NCBI GenBank assembly: GCA_016213365.1
Contig: JACRAP010000005.1
Location: 1 to 41,038 of the forward strand
From: Candidatus Berkelbacteria bacterium
Lineage (GTDB): Bacteria; Patescibacteriota; UBA1384; 2-12-FULL-50-11
DNA length: 41,038 nucleotides
Reading direction: 5' to 3'
Position 1 is the first letter of the stretch. Every line of letters begins with the position of its first letter. The translations under genes were made by a program, and so were the position numbers. The notes beneath the pieces were generated by a model. The model was not told the DNA's origin and made no database searches. It saw only the letters and a program-made list of their open reading frames with translations. Positions 17,373 to 25,125 of the stretch are shown here, one piece after another.

Positions 17373-18580
17373 TGCGACGTAGTCATTTTTTTATAAAAAC
17401 AAAGCGCGACGTGGCCGCGCAAGATAGTAAGAACGCTTACTTATTAGATAAAGCCGGCTATATTAGTCAGGTTTCAAGCGGCGTTTACGCGCTGATGCCG
17501 CTAGGTTTAAGAGTAGTTCAAAAAATCGAACAGGTTGTCCGCGAAGAGATGAACGCGCTTGGTGCCAGTGAAGTTAGTTTTTCTGCGCTTCAGCCAAAGG
17601 AAGTTTGGGAGCAATCCGGTCGGTTCGAGGATGAAAATTTCAAACAAATCTTATATTTCGACGAGCAGTCGCAGATGACTTTTGCGCCAACGCACGAGGA
17701 GCCGATGACAAAAGCAATTTTGGGTGCTGTTCAGTCTTACAAAGAACTGCCAGTTTTGCTTTATCAATTTCAAACCAAGTTTCGACGCGAATTGCGTGCC
17801 AAAAGCGGGTTACTGCGCGGCAGGGAATTTCGGATGAAGGATTTGTATAGCTTTCACAGCGACGCGAACGAACATAATAAGTTTTACGAATCGGCCGCCA
17901 AGGCCTATTTGAAGGTGTTTGAACGTCTTGGGCTTGAAGTTTATCGAACTAAAGCCAGTGGCGGCATTTTTACAAAACAGTTTTCAGACGAGTTTCAGGT
18001 TTTGTGCGATACCGGCGAAGACGAGCTTCTAGTAAATCATCAAACTCAAACCGGTTACAACACCGAACTGGAGGGTGAGTTAAGTGAAACTGAAAAACGT
18101 GGCTTAGAAAAAGTGCGCGGTATCGAGGTCGGTAATATTTTTCACTTAGAAAGTAAGTATTCCGATGCTTACAAATTAAAATATCAAACAAAAGAAGGTG
18201 AGCAAAAAAGCGTGATAATGGGTTCGTACGGCATTGGGATTACTCGGTTACTTGGCACGATCGCTGAAATCAGTAACGATGAGGACGGCTTAATAATGCC
18301 AGCAGTGGTAGCGCCGTTTAAAATCTACTTAATCGATTTAACTAAGGACAACCAAGGCGAAGCGATTTACAAACAGTTAATCGACGCCAAAGCGGAAGTG
18401 TTATTCGACGACAGAGACGTTTCTACCGGCGAGAAAATGTTCGACGCCGACTTAATCGGCTTGCCGATAAGGGTTGTTGTCAGTCAAAAATCGCTTGAGC
18501 AGGGCGGGGTAGAGTTGAAAAATCGCGCTCAAAAAGCAACTAAAGTTATTCCAGTCAGCGAATTATTGAAATTAGTTTAA
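17372..18580 (+). CDS. proS: Prolyl-tRNA synthetase, short form without editing insert
   Basis: Class II synthetase that charges tRNA(Pro). The 402 aa show motif 1 (around GLRVVQKIEQVVREEM), motif 2 with FRRELRAKSGLLRGREFRMKD, the TFAPTHEEP ATP-binding stretch, motif 3 MGSYGIGITR, and a C-terminal anticodon-binding domain (IYLIDLTKDN...LFDDRDVSTGEKMFDADLIGLP). The roughly 180-residue editing insert (YbaK-like) of bacterial ProS between motifs 2 and 3 is missing, giving about 400 rather than 570 aa. Mischarged Ala-tRNA(Pro) would then need a separate editing protein, if any. Start overlaps the rseP stop by one base. Confidence 0.95.
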   Translation: MRRSHFFIKTKRDVAAQDSKNAYLLDKAGYISQVSSGVYALMPLGLRVVQKIEQVVREEMNALGASEVSFSALQPKEVWEQSGRFEDENFKQILYFDEQSQMTFAPTHEEPMTKAILGAVQSYKELPVLLYQFQTKFRRELRAKSGLLRGREFRMKDLYSFHSDANEHNKFYESAAKAYLKVFERLGLEVYRTKASGGIFTKQFSDEFQVLCDTGEDELLVNHQTQTGYNTELEGELSETEKRGLEKVRGIEVGNIFHLESKYSDAYKLKYQTKEGEQKSVIMGSYGIGITRLLGTIAEISNDEDGLIMPAVVAPFKIYLIDLTKDNQGEAIYKQLIDAKAEVLFDDRDVSTGEKMFDADLIGLPIRVVVSQKSLEQGGVELKNRAQKATKVIPVSELLKLV

Positions 18581-18587
18581 ATTACTA

Positions 18588-18616
18588 TTGACAGGTTAGT
18601 GGCGGGGTGTTAACCT
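18588..18616 (+). promoter_or_regulatory. Promoter of the small acidic-peptide transcript
   Basis: A perfect TTGACA (18588-18593), then 17 bp, then TAACCT (18611-18616). It starts 7 nt after the proS stop. Confidence 0.6.
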
Positions 18617-18649
18617 TAAAACAAGCAGAGCAATTGTTGCTTATGCGAT

Positions 18650-18700
18650 ATATATAAGCGCCCGCAAGGGCAGGCAATTTTTGCCTAGTAACTATAGGAG
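18650..18700 (+). promoter_or_regulatory. Structured 5' leader of the small peptide mRNA
   Basis: The roughly 85-nt leader contains GCCC-GCAA-GGGC (18659-18670), a GNRA-tetraloop hairpin, and GGCAA-ttt-TTGCC just after it (18672-18684). An earlier AAGCA/TGCTT pair is also possible. The strong AGGAGGT Shine-Dalgarno sequence (18696-18702) lies outside these stems. Confidence 0.45.
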
Positions 18701-18705
18701 GTCTT

Positions 18706-18819
18706 ATGGAAGACACACAAATGCCAGTAGCAGAAGAAGGTACAGAAGAAGAGAAGACAGAAGAAATGCCAGCAGCAGGCACTGATATGCCAGAAGGTGG
18801 AGTAACACCAGAAGCGTAA
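18706..18819 (+). CDS. 37-aa acidic, Pro-rich peptide
   Basis: Not recognised. It begins MEDTQMPVAEEGTEEEKTEE and ends GGVTPEA; about a third of the residues are acidic, there are several prolines, and no membrane segment or cysteine. It is probably disordered. A perfect TTGACA promoter, a structured leader, an AGGAGGT ribosome-binding site 4-10 nt before the ATG and a terminator right after make it a complete transcription unit of about 250 nt, so it is very likely expressed, perhaps strongly. The transcript could also act as a small RNA. The same AGGAGGTCTTATG context occurs at the glycosyltransferase gene start (35565). Confidence 0.65.
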   Translation: MEDTQMPVAEEGTEEEKTEEMPAAGTDMPEGGVTPEA

Positions 18820-18866
18820 ATTCCTTTTAGGAATTAAAAAAGCCCCCGCGAAAGCGGGGGCTTTTT
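18819..18866 (+). terminator. Terminator after the small peptide gene
   Basis: A hairpin AATTCC/GGAATT (18819-18835) is followed by AGCCCCCGC-GAAA-GCGGGGGCT flanked by A and T runs (18836-18866), a strong terminator with a GAAA tetraloop that works in both directions. The tpiA -10 box begins at its last T. Confidence 0.92.
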
Positions 18867-18874
18867 GGTATTAT
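18866..18874 (+). promoter_or_regulatory. Extended -10 box of tpiA
   Basis: TGGTATTAT (extended -10) ends 6 nt before the tpiA ATG, so transcription should start at the ATG itself. There is no -35 box; the upstream sequence is the terminator stem. Confidence 0.55.
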
Positions 18875-18880
18875 AAGTAC

Positions 18881-19663
18881 ATGGAGAAAATAATAGTGGG
18901 TAACTGGAAAATGTACCCTACGCTTAGCGACGCAATAATTTTAGCAAGCGGCATCAAAAAACATCTCGAAGAGCTTCAGGGCGTGCAAGTTGTAATCGCC
19001 CCGCCAACGCCGTGGTTAGTGCCGGTTAAGGAAACGTTACATCGAAGCGGAAAACATCTTCATCTATCTAGCCAAAACGCGTGGAGCGAGGATCAGGGCG
19101 CTTTCACCGGCGAAACATCGGCGTATTTACTTAAAGATATCGTAAAATTTGCGATTATCGGCCACAGCGAGCGGCGCAGTATCAATAAAGAAGATAACGT
19201 CTTAATCTCTAAAAAAATTAAAGCTTGCCTGCGCTGGCAGATTAGGCCGATAGTTTGCGTAGGTGAACTGAAAAAAGCCCAAAACAGCGACGGCACGCTT
19301 GATCAGTACGAGTGGAGCCGGTTATCGAACCAAGTAATGGACGCGCTAGAAGGCGTTAATAAAGATTTACTTGAGCAAATAATTATCGCCTACGAGCCGG
19401 TTTGGGCAATTGGCACCAGTAACGCGGCAACGGGAGAGTACGCTTACAAAATTATCGAGCGACTGCGCGAGCGTATTGCCAAAAAATACACCGGCATGGT
19501 CGCATCGAGCATTAACTTCTTGTACGGCGGTAGTGTAAACGCACAAAACTCGAGCGAATTCTTGCGTTACCCGCAAATTAACGGCCTTCTCGTTGGCAAC
19601 GCTTCCGTTAATATAAAGGAATTCATCGAAATTTGCCGTCAGGCCAGCTTGCTAAGAGTCTAA
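18881..19663 (+). CDS. tpiA: Triosephosphate isomerase
   Basis: Interconverts dihydroxyacetone phosphate and glyceraldehyde 3-phosphate in glycolysis. The 260-aa TIM barrel keeps N8 and K10 (GNWKM), the electrophile H95 (IIGHSERR), the catalytic base E172 (AYEPVWAIGTS), the flexible loop 6 after it, and the phosphate-binding YGGSVNAQN and LLVGNASV. It ends 1 nt before the PfkB-type kinase; pgk lies 3 kb downstream, so two lower-glycolysis genes are close. It appears to be translated from a leaderless mRNA. Confidence 0.96.
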   Translation: MEKIIVGNWKMYPTLSDAIILASGIKKHLEELQGVQVVIAPPTPWLVPVKETLHRSGKHLHLSSQNAWSEDQGAFTGETSAYLLKDIVKFAIIGHSERRSINKEDNVLISKKIKACLRWQIRPIVCVGELKKAQNSDGTLDQYEWSRLSNQVMDALEGVNKDLLEQIIIAYEPVWAIGTSNAATGEYAYKIIERLRERIAKKYTGMVASSINFLYGGSVNAQNSSEFLRYPQINGLLVGNASVNIKEFIEICRQASLLRV

Positions 19664-19664
19664 A

Positions 19665-20639
19665 ATGACAAATATTACCGTTGTCGGAAATGTTTTAGCC
19701 GATATTATATTTTCTTTACCCAAGCATTATTTAGGCAGAAAACTTAGCGAAGAGGCGATCAACTTGCCGTTTGGCTCGAAGGTTGAAGCGAGTGAGTATC
19801 AATTACTTAGCGGCGGCACTGGCGGAAATATGGCGGTCGGCCTAAAACGCTCGGGGTTAAACACGCTACTAATAAGCGGTATATCTAGCGATGCCCTCGG
19901 AGCGCTATTAAAAAGTAAATTAACCGAGGAAAAACTAGATTTAGATATCGTTGAATACAGCGAACCGACAGGGATTTCGGTAATTTTGCGTGTTGGGGCC
20001 GAGCGGACAATTCTTAGCGCCCACTCGCGAAACTACGATTACCTAAACTCCGAAATTCCGGAAAAAGGTTGGATTCACGCCTGCCCAATACCTGATAGCC
20101 AAAGCAAATTTTACGCAAAATTAACGCAACACTTTATTAAAACCGGCCAGCGCTATTCTTGTAACCCTAGTATGGAGGTAATTGAATTGCGAAGCCACGA
20201 CTTTATGGTGTTCTTGCGCAGTTGCACGATTATTTTCCTAAATATGGAAGAAGCGCTTCGATTAACACGCTTACCGATTCATAGTCGCGGCGAAGATGTT
20301 ATTAAGGCGATTCACCGAATGGGGGTAAAAATTGCGTGTATAACAGATGGTGAACGCGGTGCTTACACCGGCATTAGTGGCGAAGTGTTGTTTGCCCCAG
20401 CGCTAAGTGATAAGTTAAGCCGCGTAGACGCAACCGGCGCCGGTGACGCCTTCGCAAGTGGCTTTCTAGCGGCTTATTTAAGCGATTCGATAGAAGCGTC
20501 CAGCCAACTCTCAACCTCACTCCGTTGGGCGATTGCTAACAGCGCAAGCGTGGTTTCGCAACTCGGGGCGCAAGCTGGACTTTTAACGAAGCGCGAACTT
20601 GAGCAAAAGGCGATATCAGTTAAACTTAAAGAAGTATGA
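19665..20639 (+). CDS. PfkB-family sugar or nucleoside kinase
   Basis: Ribokinase-fold kinase of 324 aa. Signature 1 is SGGTGGNMAVGLKRSG (about 49-64) and signature 2 is VDATGAGDAFASGFLAA with catalytic D261 and the GAGD anion hole. GNVLADIIF at the N-terminus is usual. Substrate cannot be read from the sequence; adenosine, ribose and fructose-6-phosphate kinases are all in this family, and CPR genomes often carry several. It starts 1 nt after tpiA and its stop overlaps the next gene by 4 nt (ATGA), so it is in the same operon. Link to glycolysis is inferred from position only. Confidence 0.88.
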   Translation: MTNITVVGNVLADIIFSLPKHYLGRKLSEEAINLPFGSKVEASEYQLLSGGTGGNMAVGLKRSGLNTLLISGISSDALGALLKSKLTEEKLDLDIVEYSEPTGISVILRVGAERTILSAHSRNYDYLNSEIPEKGWIHACPIPDSQSKFYAKLTQHFIKTGQRYSCNPSMEVIELRSHDFMVFLRSCTIIFLNMEEALRLTRLPIHSRGEDVIKAIHRMGVKIACITDGERGAYTGISGEVLFAPALSDKLSRVDATGAGDAFASGFLAAYLSDSIEASSQLSTSLRWAIANSASVVSQLGAQAGLLTKRELEQKAISVKLKEV

Positions 20640-21598
20640 GAAAAAATATCGTATTAATCGGGGCGACGCCTTTACAGTTCTTTTTAGCCCAAGAACTGGA
20701 AAAAACGCTTGCCACCGATGTTCAATTTAACGTACTCTGGCTTATCGACGACGATAATTTTACCCTGCCAACTCAAAAATTATTTAATTTTACCAAAGCC
20801 AAATTTCTTAACGTCCGAGAAAAATTTGAAAACATTAAAATAATAAAAACCGAAGTACGCTCGATTAATTTAAAACAAAAAAGAATTAACACATTGCGCG
20901 GACCGCTTGGTTTTGAGTATTTAGTAATCGATCAGTATCAACATATCAACAAAAATAGCTTAAAAGAGATCGAACAACAGATTAATCGAATTGTTTTGGC
21001 GGTTAAAGCATCGGTAAAACTTAAGCAACCAAAAACAGTGTTAATTAATTGTAGCGATAACAGCTTAGCGATGGCGCAACTGGCGTTGCAGATTTCTTCA
21101 CACATTCGTAGCGGTGCCGCTGAAGTAATGCGATTTATAAAAATTTCCACCCAAGCAACCGAGCCGCTACGTAAATTTTTGGTTAGAAACCATGTTTTGC
21201 TCGATTCTGAAGCCGATTTGCCCGGTATTACCATAAAACTACCAAAAGCAATGGTTGCTTTAAAAGAAGTTAAGGGACTTATGTTAGACGAAGCGGGGTA
21301 TGCCGTAATCGACGGATTTTTTAGGCCAAAAGAAATTAACGGCGTATTTATTTTAAACGGTCGCAAACGCACGCTCTTAAATTCGTGGCGATCGCAACGT
21401 AGTTTAGCAAGGTTGGTTTATAGAAATTTAATTAAAACGATCGAAGGCGAGCGCTTAAATTATATTCAATTCGTACCGATTACAATTTTAAGCGGCGTTA
21501 ACGATAGTATCGCTGTAATTGAGAACGATTTACACGGGACCTGGAAAGTTCGCGGCGCCAAATTGCTCGAAAATAAGCTAATCAAGAAATTACTTTAA
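20636..21598 (+). CDS. Degenerate NDH-2-like (FAD/NAD oxidoreductase fold) protein
   Basis: A 320-aa protein whose layout follows type II NADH dehydrogenases: a Rossmann start IVLIGATPLQFFLAQEL where GxGxxG is expected, FEYLVIDQYQHI where YDYLVIATG would be, a second strand-turn KTVLINCSDNSLAMAQLAL where the NADH-binding GGGxxG motif would be, YAVIDGFFRPKEINGVFILNGRKR where the VDxxLRxxxxxVFAxGD motif would be, and a tail RSLARLVYRNLIKTIEGERLNYI. Every Gly-rich cofactor motif is eroded and no redox cysteine pair is present. It may have lost FAD binding. The family link is my inference from motif order, not identity. Confidence 0.55.
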   Translation: MRKNIVLIGATPLQFFLAQELEKTLATDVQFNVLWLIDDDNFTLPTQKLFNFTKAKFLNVREKFENIKIIKTEVRSINLKQKRINTLRGPLGFEYLVIDQYQHINKNSLKEIEQQINRIVLAVKASVKLKQPKTVLINCSDNSLAMAQLALQISSHIRSGAAEVMRFIKISTQATEPLRKFLVRNHVLLDSEADLPGITIKLPKAMVALKEVKGLMLDEAGYAVIDGFFRPKEINGVFILNGRKRTLLNSWRSQRSLARLVYRNLIKTIEGERLNYIQFVPITILSGVNDSIAVIENDLHGTWKVRGAKLLENKLIKKLL

Positions 21599-22558
21599 TT
21601 AACCAAGTGTTTTACTGCGACTTTTTATCGCAAAATAGATCCCAAGAATTAGTGAGACAGCGCCCAAGCTTAAGGTAATAATACTTAAGTTACCTAAAAT
21701 TGTTTTCATAACTTCGATTATTGAGGCGCTAATATCAACCAACAGGGCGGCAAACAGTTCTTGTTGTGTTTTAAACCCGTCTACAAGACTATTTCGTAGC
21801 CACTCCCAGCCAATTAACCCGAAGCCAATTTCCAATAGTCCTGCGATAATAAAGATAATTGATAGCGACATAAAAGCGTGGGCGCGAAAGAAAACGAAGT
21901 ATAAAGCGATAAACAGAAACGTAGCCACCCATATAATTAGAATTGCTTTGTTGGCGGCCTTCACACTCTCTTTAATTTTTAGTTCAAGCGGACTTGGTGT
22001 ATCGCCGGTTTTAAAGGTGTCGGGCAATTCTTTAATTTGGTTCTCGATCTGGGCTTTAAATAACGGTTTTACGGTATTGCTGTCGCTTGCGCTTGATGAA
22101 ATTTTACATTCAGGTAGTCCTTTAGTTGCGTCCCAAGCAGTTAATTGTTTATTTGTACAAACATCTAGCGAATCATATCTTACCAATGCCTTGTCGGTTG
22201 CGGTGGTTACTAATTTTTCTTTGATTTGAGTTAGGTTGTAGCTAAAGCCAACAAATTGATCGTCGCTTTTGAACCAGTTAATATAAGCCGTCAGCCATTT
22301 GTCGGTAAAGTCGTAAAAAGTATTAGCGTCAATTGTGCTTTTTATAATATCTTCGAGATCTTGATTATTAAACGGTAAGTTCTCGATATTTTCTTTAGGT
22401 AAGAAGGTTTCGGTGTGCGAACTTAAGCGCTCGTAAGTTTTAGCTTCGCGTAATTGTTCAGTTAAAAATTCTGGCTGTTGGAGTTGATTTAGGGTATAGC
22501 CAAGTGATGAAAAGAATACCAACCAAATTAACACAAAGTTAAAGAAACTTTTGATCAT
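21599..22558 (-). CDS. Membrane protein with large extracytoplasmic domain, hypothetical
   Basis: Not recognised. The 319-aa protein has an N-terminal membrane segment or signal (about residues 4-22), an outer helical domain (about 25-195) containing the cysteine pair in DVCTNKQ and PECKIS, and three C-terminal membrane helices (about 202-224, 230-250 and 285-310). Its stop is immediately next to the end of the upstream + strand gene (convergent). TGCTACAAT ends 6 nt before its ATG and overlaps the -35 box of pgk, so this gene and pgk share a very compact divergent promoter region. Confidence 0.72.
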   Translation of the reverse strand: MIKSFFNFVLIWLVFFSSLGYTLNQLQQPEFLTEQLREAKTYERLSSHTETFLPKENIENLPFNNQDLEDIIKSTIDANTFYDFTDKWLTAYINWFKSDDQFVGFSYNLTQIKEKLVTTATDKALVRYDSLDVCTNKQLTAWDATKGLPECKISSSASDSNTVKPLFKAQIENQIKELPDTFKTGDTPSPLELKIKESVKAANKAILIIWVATFLFIALYFVFFRAHAFMSLSIIFIIAGLLEIGFGLIGWEWLRNSLVDGFKTQQELFAALLVDISASIIEVMKTILGNLSIITLSLGAVSLILGIYFAIKSRSKTLG

Positions 22559-22564
22559 AAGTCC

Positions 22565-22595
22565 ATTGTAGCATTTCGTAATGTTCGTTTATGAT
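22565..22595. promoter_or_regulatory. Overlapping divergent promoters (22558- and pgk+)
   Basis: For pgk: TTGTAG (22566-22571), 18 bp, TATGAT (22590-22595), then 6 nt to ATG. For the minus-strand gene: extended -10 TGCTACAAT (22573-22565), 6 nt to its ATG. The pgk -35 box lies on top of the other gene's -10 box, so binding at the two should be mutually exclusive. Confidence 0.6.
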
Positions 22596-22601
22596 AGATA
22601 A

Positions 22602-23705
22602 ATGAGATCACTAGAAGACGCAAACGTATCGGGCAAACGTGTGTTGCTTAGACTCGATTTAGACACACCGCTTTATCAAGGAAAAGTAATAGACACCTTT
22701 AGGATAAAATCAGCGTTACCGACAATTCATTTTTTATTAAATCGTAGGGCAAAAGTTGTAATTTGCGGGCACCTAGGTCGGCCAAACGGTAAGGTCGTAA
22801 AAGAGCTGTCGTTAAAGCCAGTGATTCAGGAGTTATCAGACTTGCTTAATCAAAGGATAATCTTTGCAAGCGACTTATTTAGCGAGAGTACAAAAACAGC
22901 CGTTGAAGAATTAAGCGACGGCCAAATACTTGCGCTTGAAAATTTACGTTTTGACGCCGCTGAGGAAGCTAACTCTCGAACTTTTGCAAAAAAATTAGCC
23001 CATTATGGCGAAGTATTTGTTAACGAAAGTTTTGCTACTTGCCACCGTGAGGCATCATCGCTAATTGCGATAACAGAGTTCTTGCCGAGCTTTGCCGGGT
23101 TACTTCTAGAGCGAGAAGTTGGGGTTTTAACAGAATTATTATCTCGTCCAGCCAGACCGTTTGTGGTGATTATGGGCGGCGCTAAAATAGCCGATAAGCT
23201 ACCAACAATAAGCTCGCTAGCAAATCATGCCGATAAAATTTTAATCGGTGGCGGAATCGCCAATACATTTCTAGCCGCAACTGGTATTGATGTAAAAAAA
23301 TCTTTAGTCCAAGAAGATCAGTTCGGTAATGCCGCTAACATTTTCAAACGCTATAAAGACAAGATAATCTTACCAACTGATTATATTTGGCACGAAGACA
23401 AGATTTTAGATATCGGAGCCGAAACAGTAGGAAGATTTGAAAAGGAAATTAGGGGCGCTAAAACAATTTTTTGGAACGGACCGGTTGGTTACAGCGAAGA
23501 CGAGCAGTTCGCAATTGGTTCAGTAAAGATTGCGCAAGTAATTGCTGATACCGACGCAACAACGATTATCGGTGGGGGCAATACTATCGAGATTATTGCA
23601 AAACACGATTTGATTAGGGAGATGTCGTTTGTTTCAACGGGCGGCGGCGCGGCCTTAGAATTGTTAGCAGGCAAACAATTACCGGCAGTTAAGGTACTTG
23701 ATTAA
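22602..23705 (+). CDS. pgk: Phosphoglycerate kinase
   Basis: Makes ATP from 1,3-bisphosphoglycerate. At 367 aa it is a little short (usual 390-415). Seen in order: LLRLDLDTPL (family RxDxNxP, here Asp replaces Asn), CGHLGRPNG, LENLRF, VNESFATCHREASS (usual DAFGTAHR-like), VIMGGAKIADKL, ILIGGGIANTF, FWNGPVGYSE and STGGGAALELLAGKQLP. The nucleotide-binding domain is standard. The Asn-to-Asp and the altered AFATCHR region are substrate-site positions that differ from the E. coli enzyme. It is monocistronic from a divergent promoter and appears leaderless; a convergent surface gene ends 1 nt after it. Confidence 0.95.
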   Translation: MRSLEDANVSGKRVLLRLDLDTPLYQGKVIDTFRIKSALPTIHFLLNRRAKVVICGHLGRPNGKVVKELSLKPVIQELSDLLNQRIIFASDLFSESTKTAVEELSDGQILALENLRFDAAEEANSRTFAKKLAHYGEVFVNESFATCHREASSLIAITEFLPSFAGLLLEREVGVLTELLSRPARPFVVIMGGAKIADKLPTISSLANHADKILIGGGIANTFLAATGIDVKKSLVQEDQFGNAANIFKRYKDKIILPTDYIWHEDKILDIGAETVGRFEKEIRGAKTIFWNGPVGYSEDEQFAIGSVKIAQVIADTDATTIIGGGNTIEIIAKHDLIREMSFVSTGGGAALELLAGKQLPAVKVLD

Positions 23706-23706
23706 T

Positions 23707-25125
23707 TTAAGCCGGACTAGCCATCGGCATTAGTGTAAGAGTGGTTCCTTCGGCCTCGCCTGAAATTGTTTTTTCTGATGCCTCAAAACCGTTCTTTGCC
23801 GCAATAATGGTGTGAACCCCCGGCGGTACAAGGGCGATAAACTTACCGTCGTTATCGGTAATTGTAGAGTGAACAAAGCTCTCGCGCTTCTTGGAGGTAA
23901 TTTGAATTACCGCGTTTGGTAGCATAATTCCGTCAACCGATTGAACGCGTCCGTATTTTGTACTTGGTGTGGCACTAAATAATCTTAATATCCATAAAAT
24001 TGTGTAAAGTGAGGTTAATAATATCGGTTGGTAGCCAAGTGCGGCGATTAACCAAATTAAACTAATAATACTACCAAAAATTAATACTACCAACTGAAAC
24101 ACTTTTAACACAGTTACAAACTTTAAATAACTGGCAACTTTATGGAGGTTGTTAGCTCGGGCTTTTTCTTTTGCGACTAAATAAATATCAAACGATACTG
24201 GATCTTTTGCTTGCCCATTAAATTTTAGTAAATGGCTTCTAAACGGTTCATAAAGCGGATTTGAAATCTGGATATAGTAGTTACCGCTTTGCGGCGCTAA
24301 AAAGCCAAATCTGCCGGTTGAGTCGGTTAAAATACGCTTAATCATCTTACCGGTTTTATGATCGAATAAGCTCACAAAGACACCTGGAATTGGTACTTTT
24401 GTTATAGAGTCGCGAACGACGCCCCATTTTCTAGGAGCGCGAAGCGAAGGGAAGAGGCGGTAAATTAGCGCCTGGAATATCGGCAACCCGCTCATTAACG
24501 CAAACAAGATACTATTTGTAAACGGCGTTAAGATAAGTAAAGATGGAATAATTGTAAAAAACCCGATACCAATCTTAAAATTATCAGGAATTAACTCGTT
24601 TAATCGATCGATCGGATTTTGGGGCGGTGGTGTAGGGGGTGTTGGTGTCGGTGGCACTACCGGTTCTTCAGGTTCTTCGGGACCTGGCTCCTCCGGCACT
24701 TCAGTTGGAGCGATAAAAATAATTTCAGGTTGGTCGGTTAATGTTATCGAATCAGAAACAACCTTAATTTTACTTACGCCAATTAAGTTTGAGGATATAC
24801 GACAAATAATAACACCGCTTGCGTTTGTTATTGCTGAACTTGGTGAAACGGATGTATCGGCAATGTTACAATCAATATTATCAGTTATTCGGTCGGAACT
24901 AACGGTAACTAATTTACTTGGGATAACTTGCCCGGTTTGATCACGCAAGGTAATCGTAATAGTTGAATATTGCGAAGTTGTAACTGTTGTCGGGGATACT
25001 GATACGGTAGAGCGATCTGGATCGACTGGGGAAACAACTTCACCGTAAACGTTTACTGGTTGGGCGTAGGAAATAGAAGCGCTTAAAAGATAGATTAAAG
25101 AAAAAACTGCACCGACAAATTTCAT
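23707..25125 (-). CDS. Surface protein with Ig-like domain and two carboxypeptidase-regulatory-like domains
   Basis: Last gene of the surface locus, 472 aa. Order: signal peptide (about 1-21, ending SYAQ), an invasin-like Ig domain (about 40-140: STVSVSPTTVTTSQYSTITI, ITNASGVIICRIS), a Pro/Glu linker (about 141-170), membrane segments (about 182-215), a CarboxypepD_reg-like beta sandwich (about 230-310: KVPIPGVFVSLFDHKTGK, DSTGRFGFLAPQSGNYYIQI), two more membrane segments (about 335-385), and a second such domain (about 390-465). A double arrangement of membrane and beta domains is unusual. Start overlaps the stop of the preceding DUF916-like gene, indicating coupled translation. Confidence 0.75.
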   Translation of the reverse strand: MKFVGAVFSLIYLLSASISYAQPVNVYGEVVSPVDPDRSTVSVSPTTVTTSQYSTITITLRDQTGQVIPSKLVTVSSDRITDNIDCNIADTSVSPSSAITNASGVIICRISSNLIGVSKIKVVSDSITLTDQPEIIFIAPTEVPEEPGPEEPEEPVVPPTPTPPTPPPQNPIDRLNELIPDNFKIGIGFFTIIPSLLILTPFTNSILFALMSGLPIFQALIYRLFPSLRAPRKWGVVRDSITKVPIPGVFVSLFDHKTGKMIKRILTDSTGRFGFLAPQSGNYYIQISNPLYEPFRSHLLKFNGQAKDPVSFDIYLVAKEKARANNLHKVASYLKFVTVLKVFQLVVLIFGSIISLIWLIAALGYQPILLTSLYTILWILRLFSATPSTKYGRVQSVDGIMLPNAVIQITSKKRESFVHSTITDNDGKFIALVPPGVHTIIAAKNGFEASEKTISGEAEGTTLTLMPMASPA

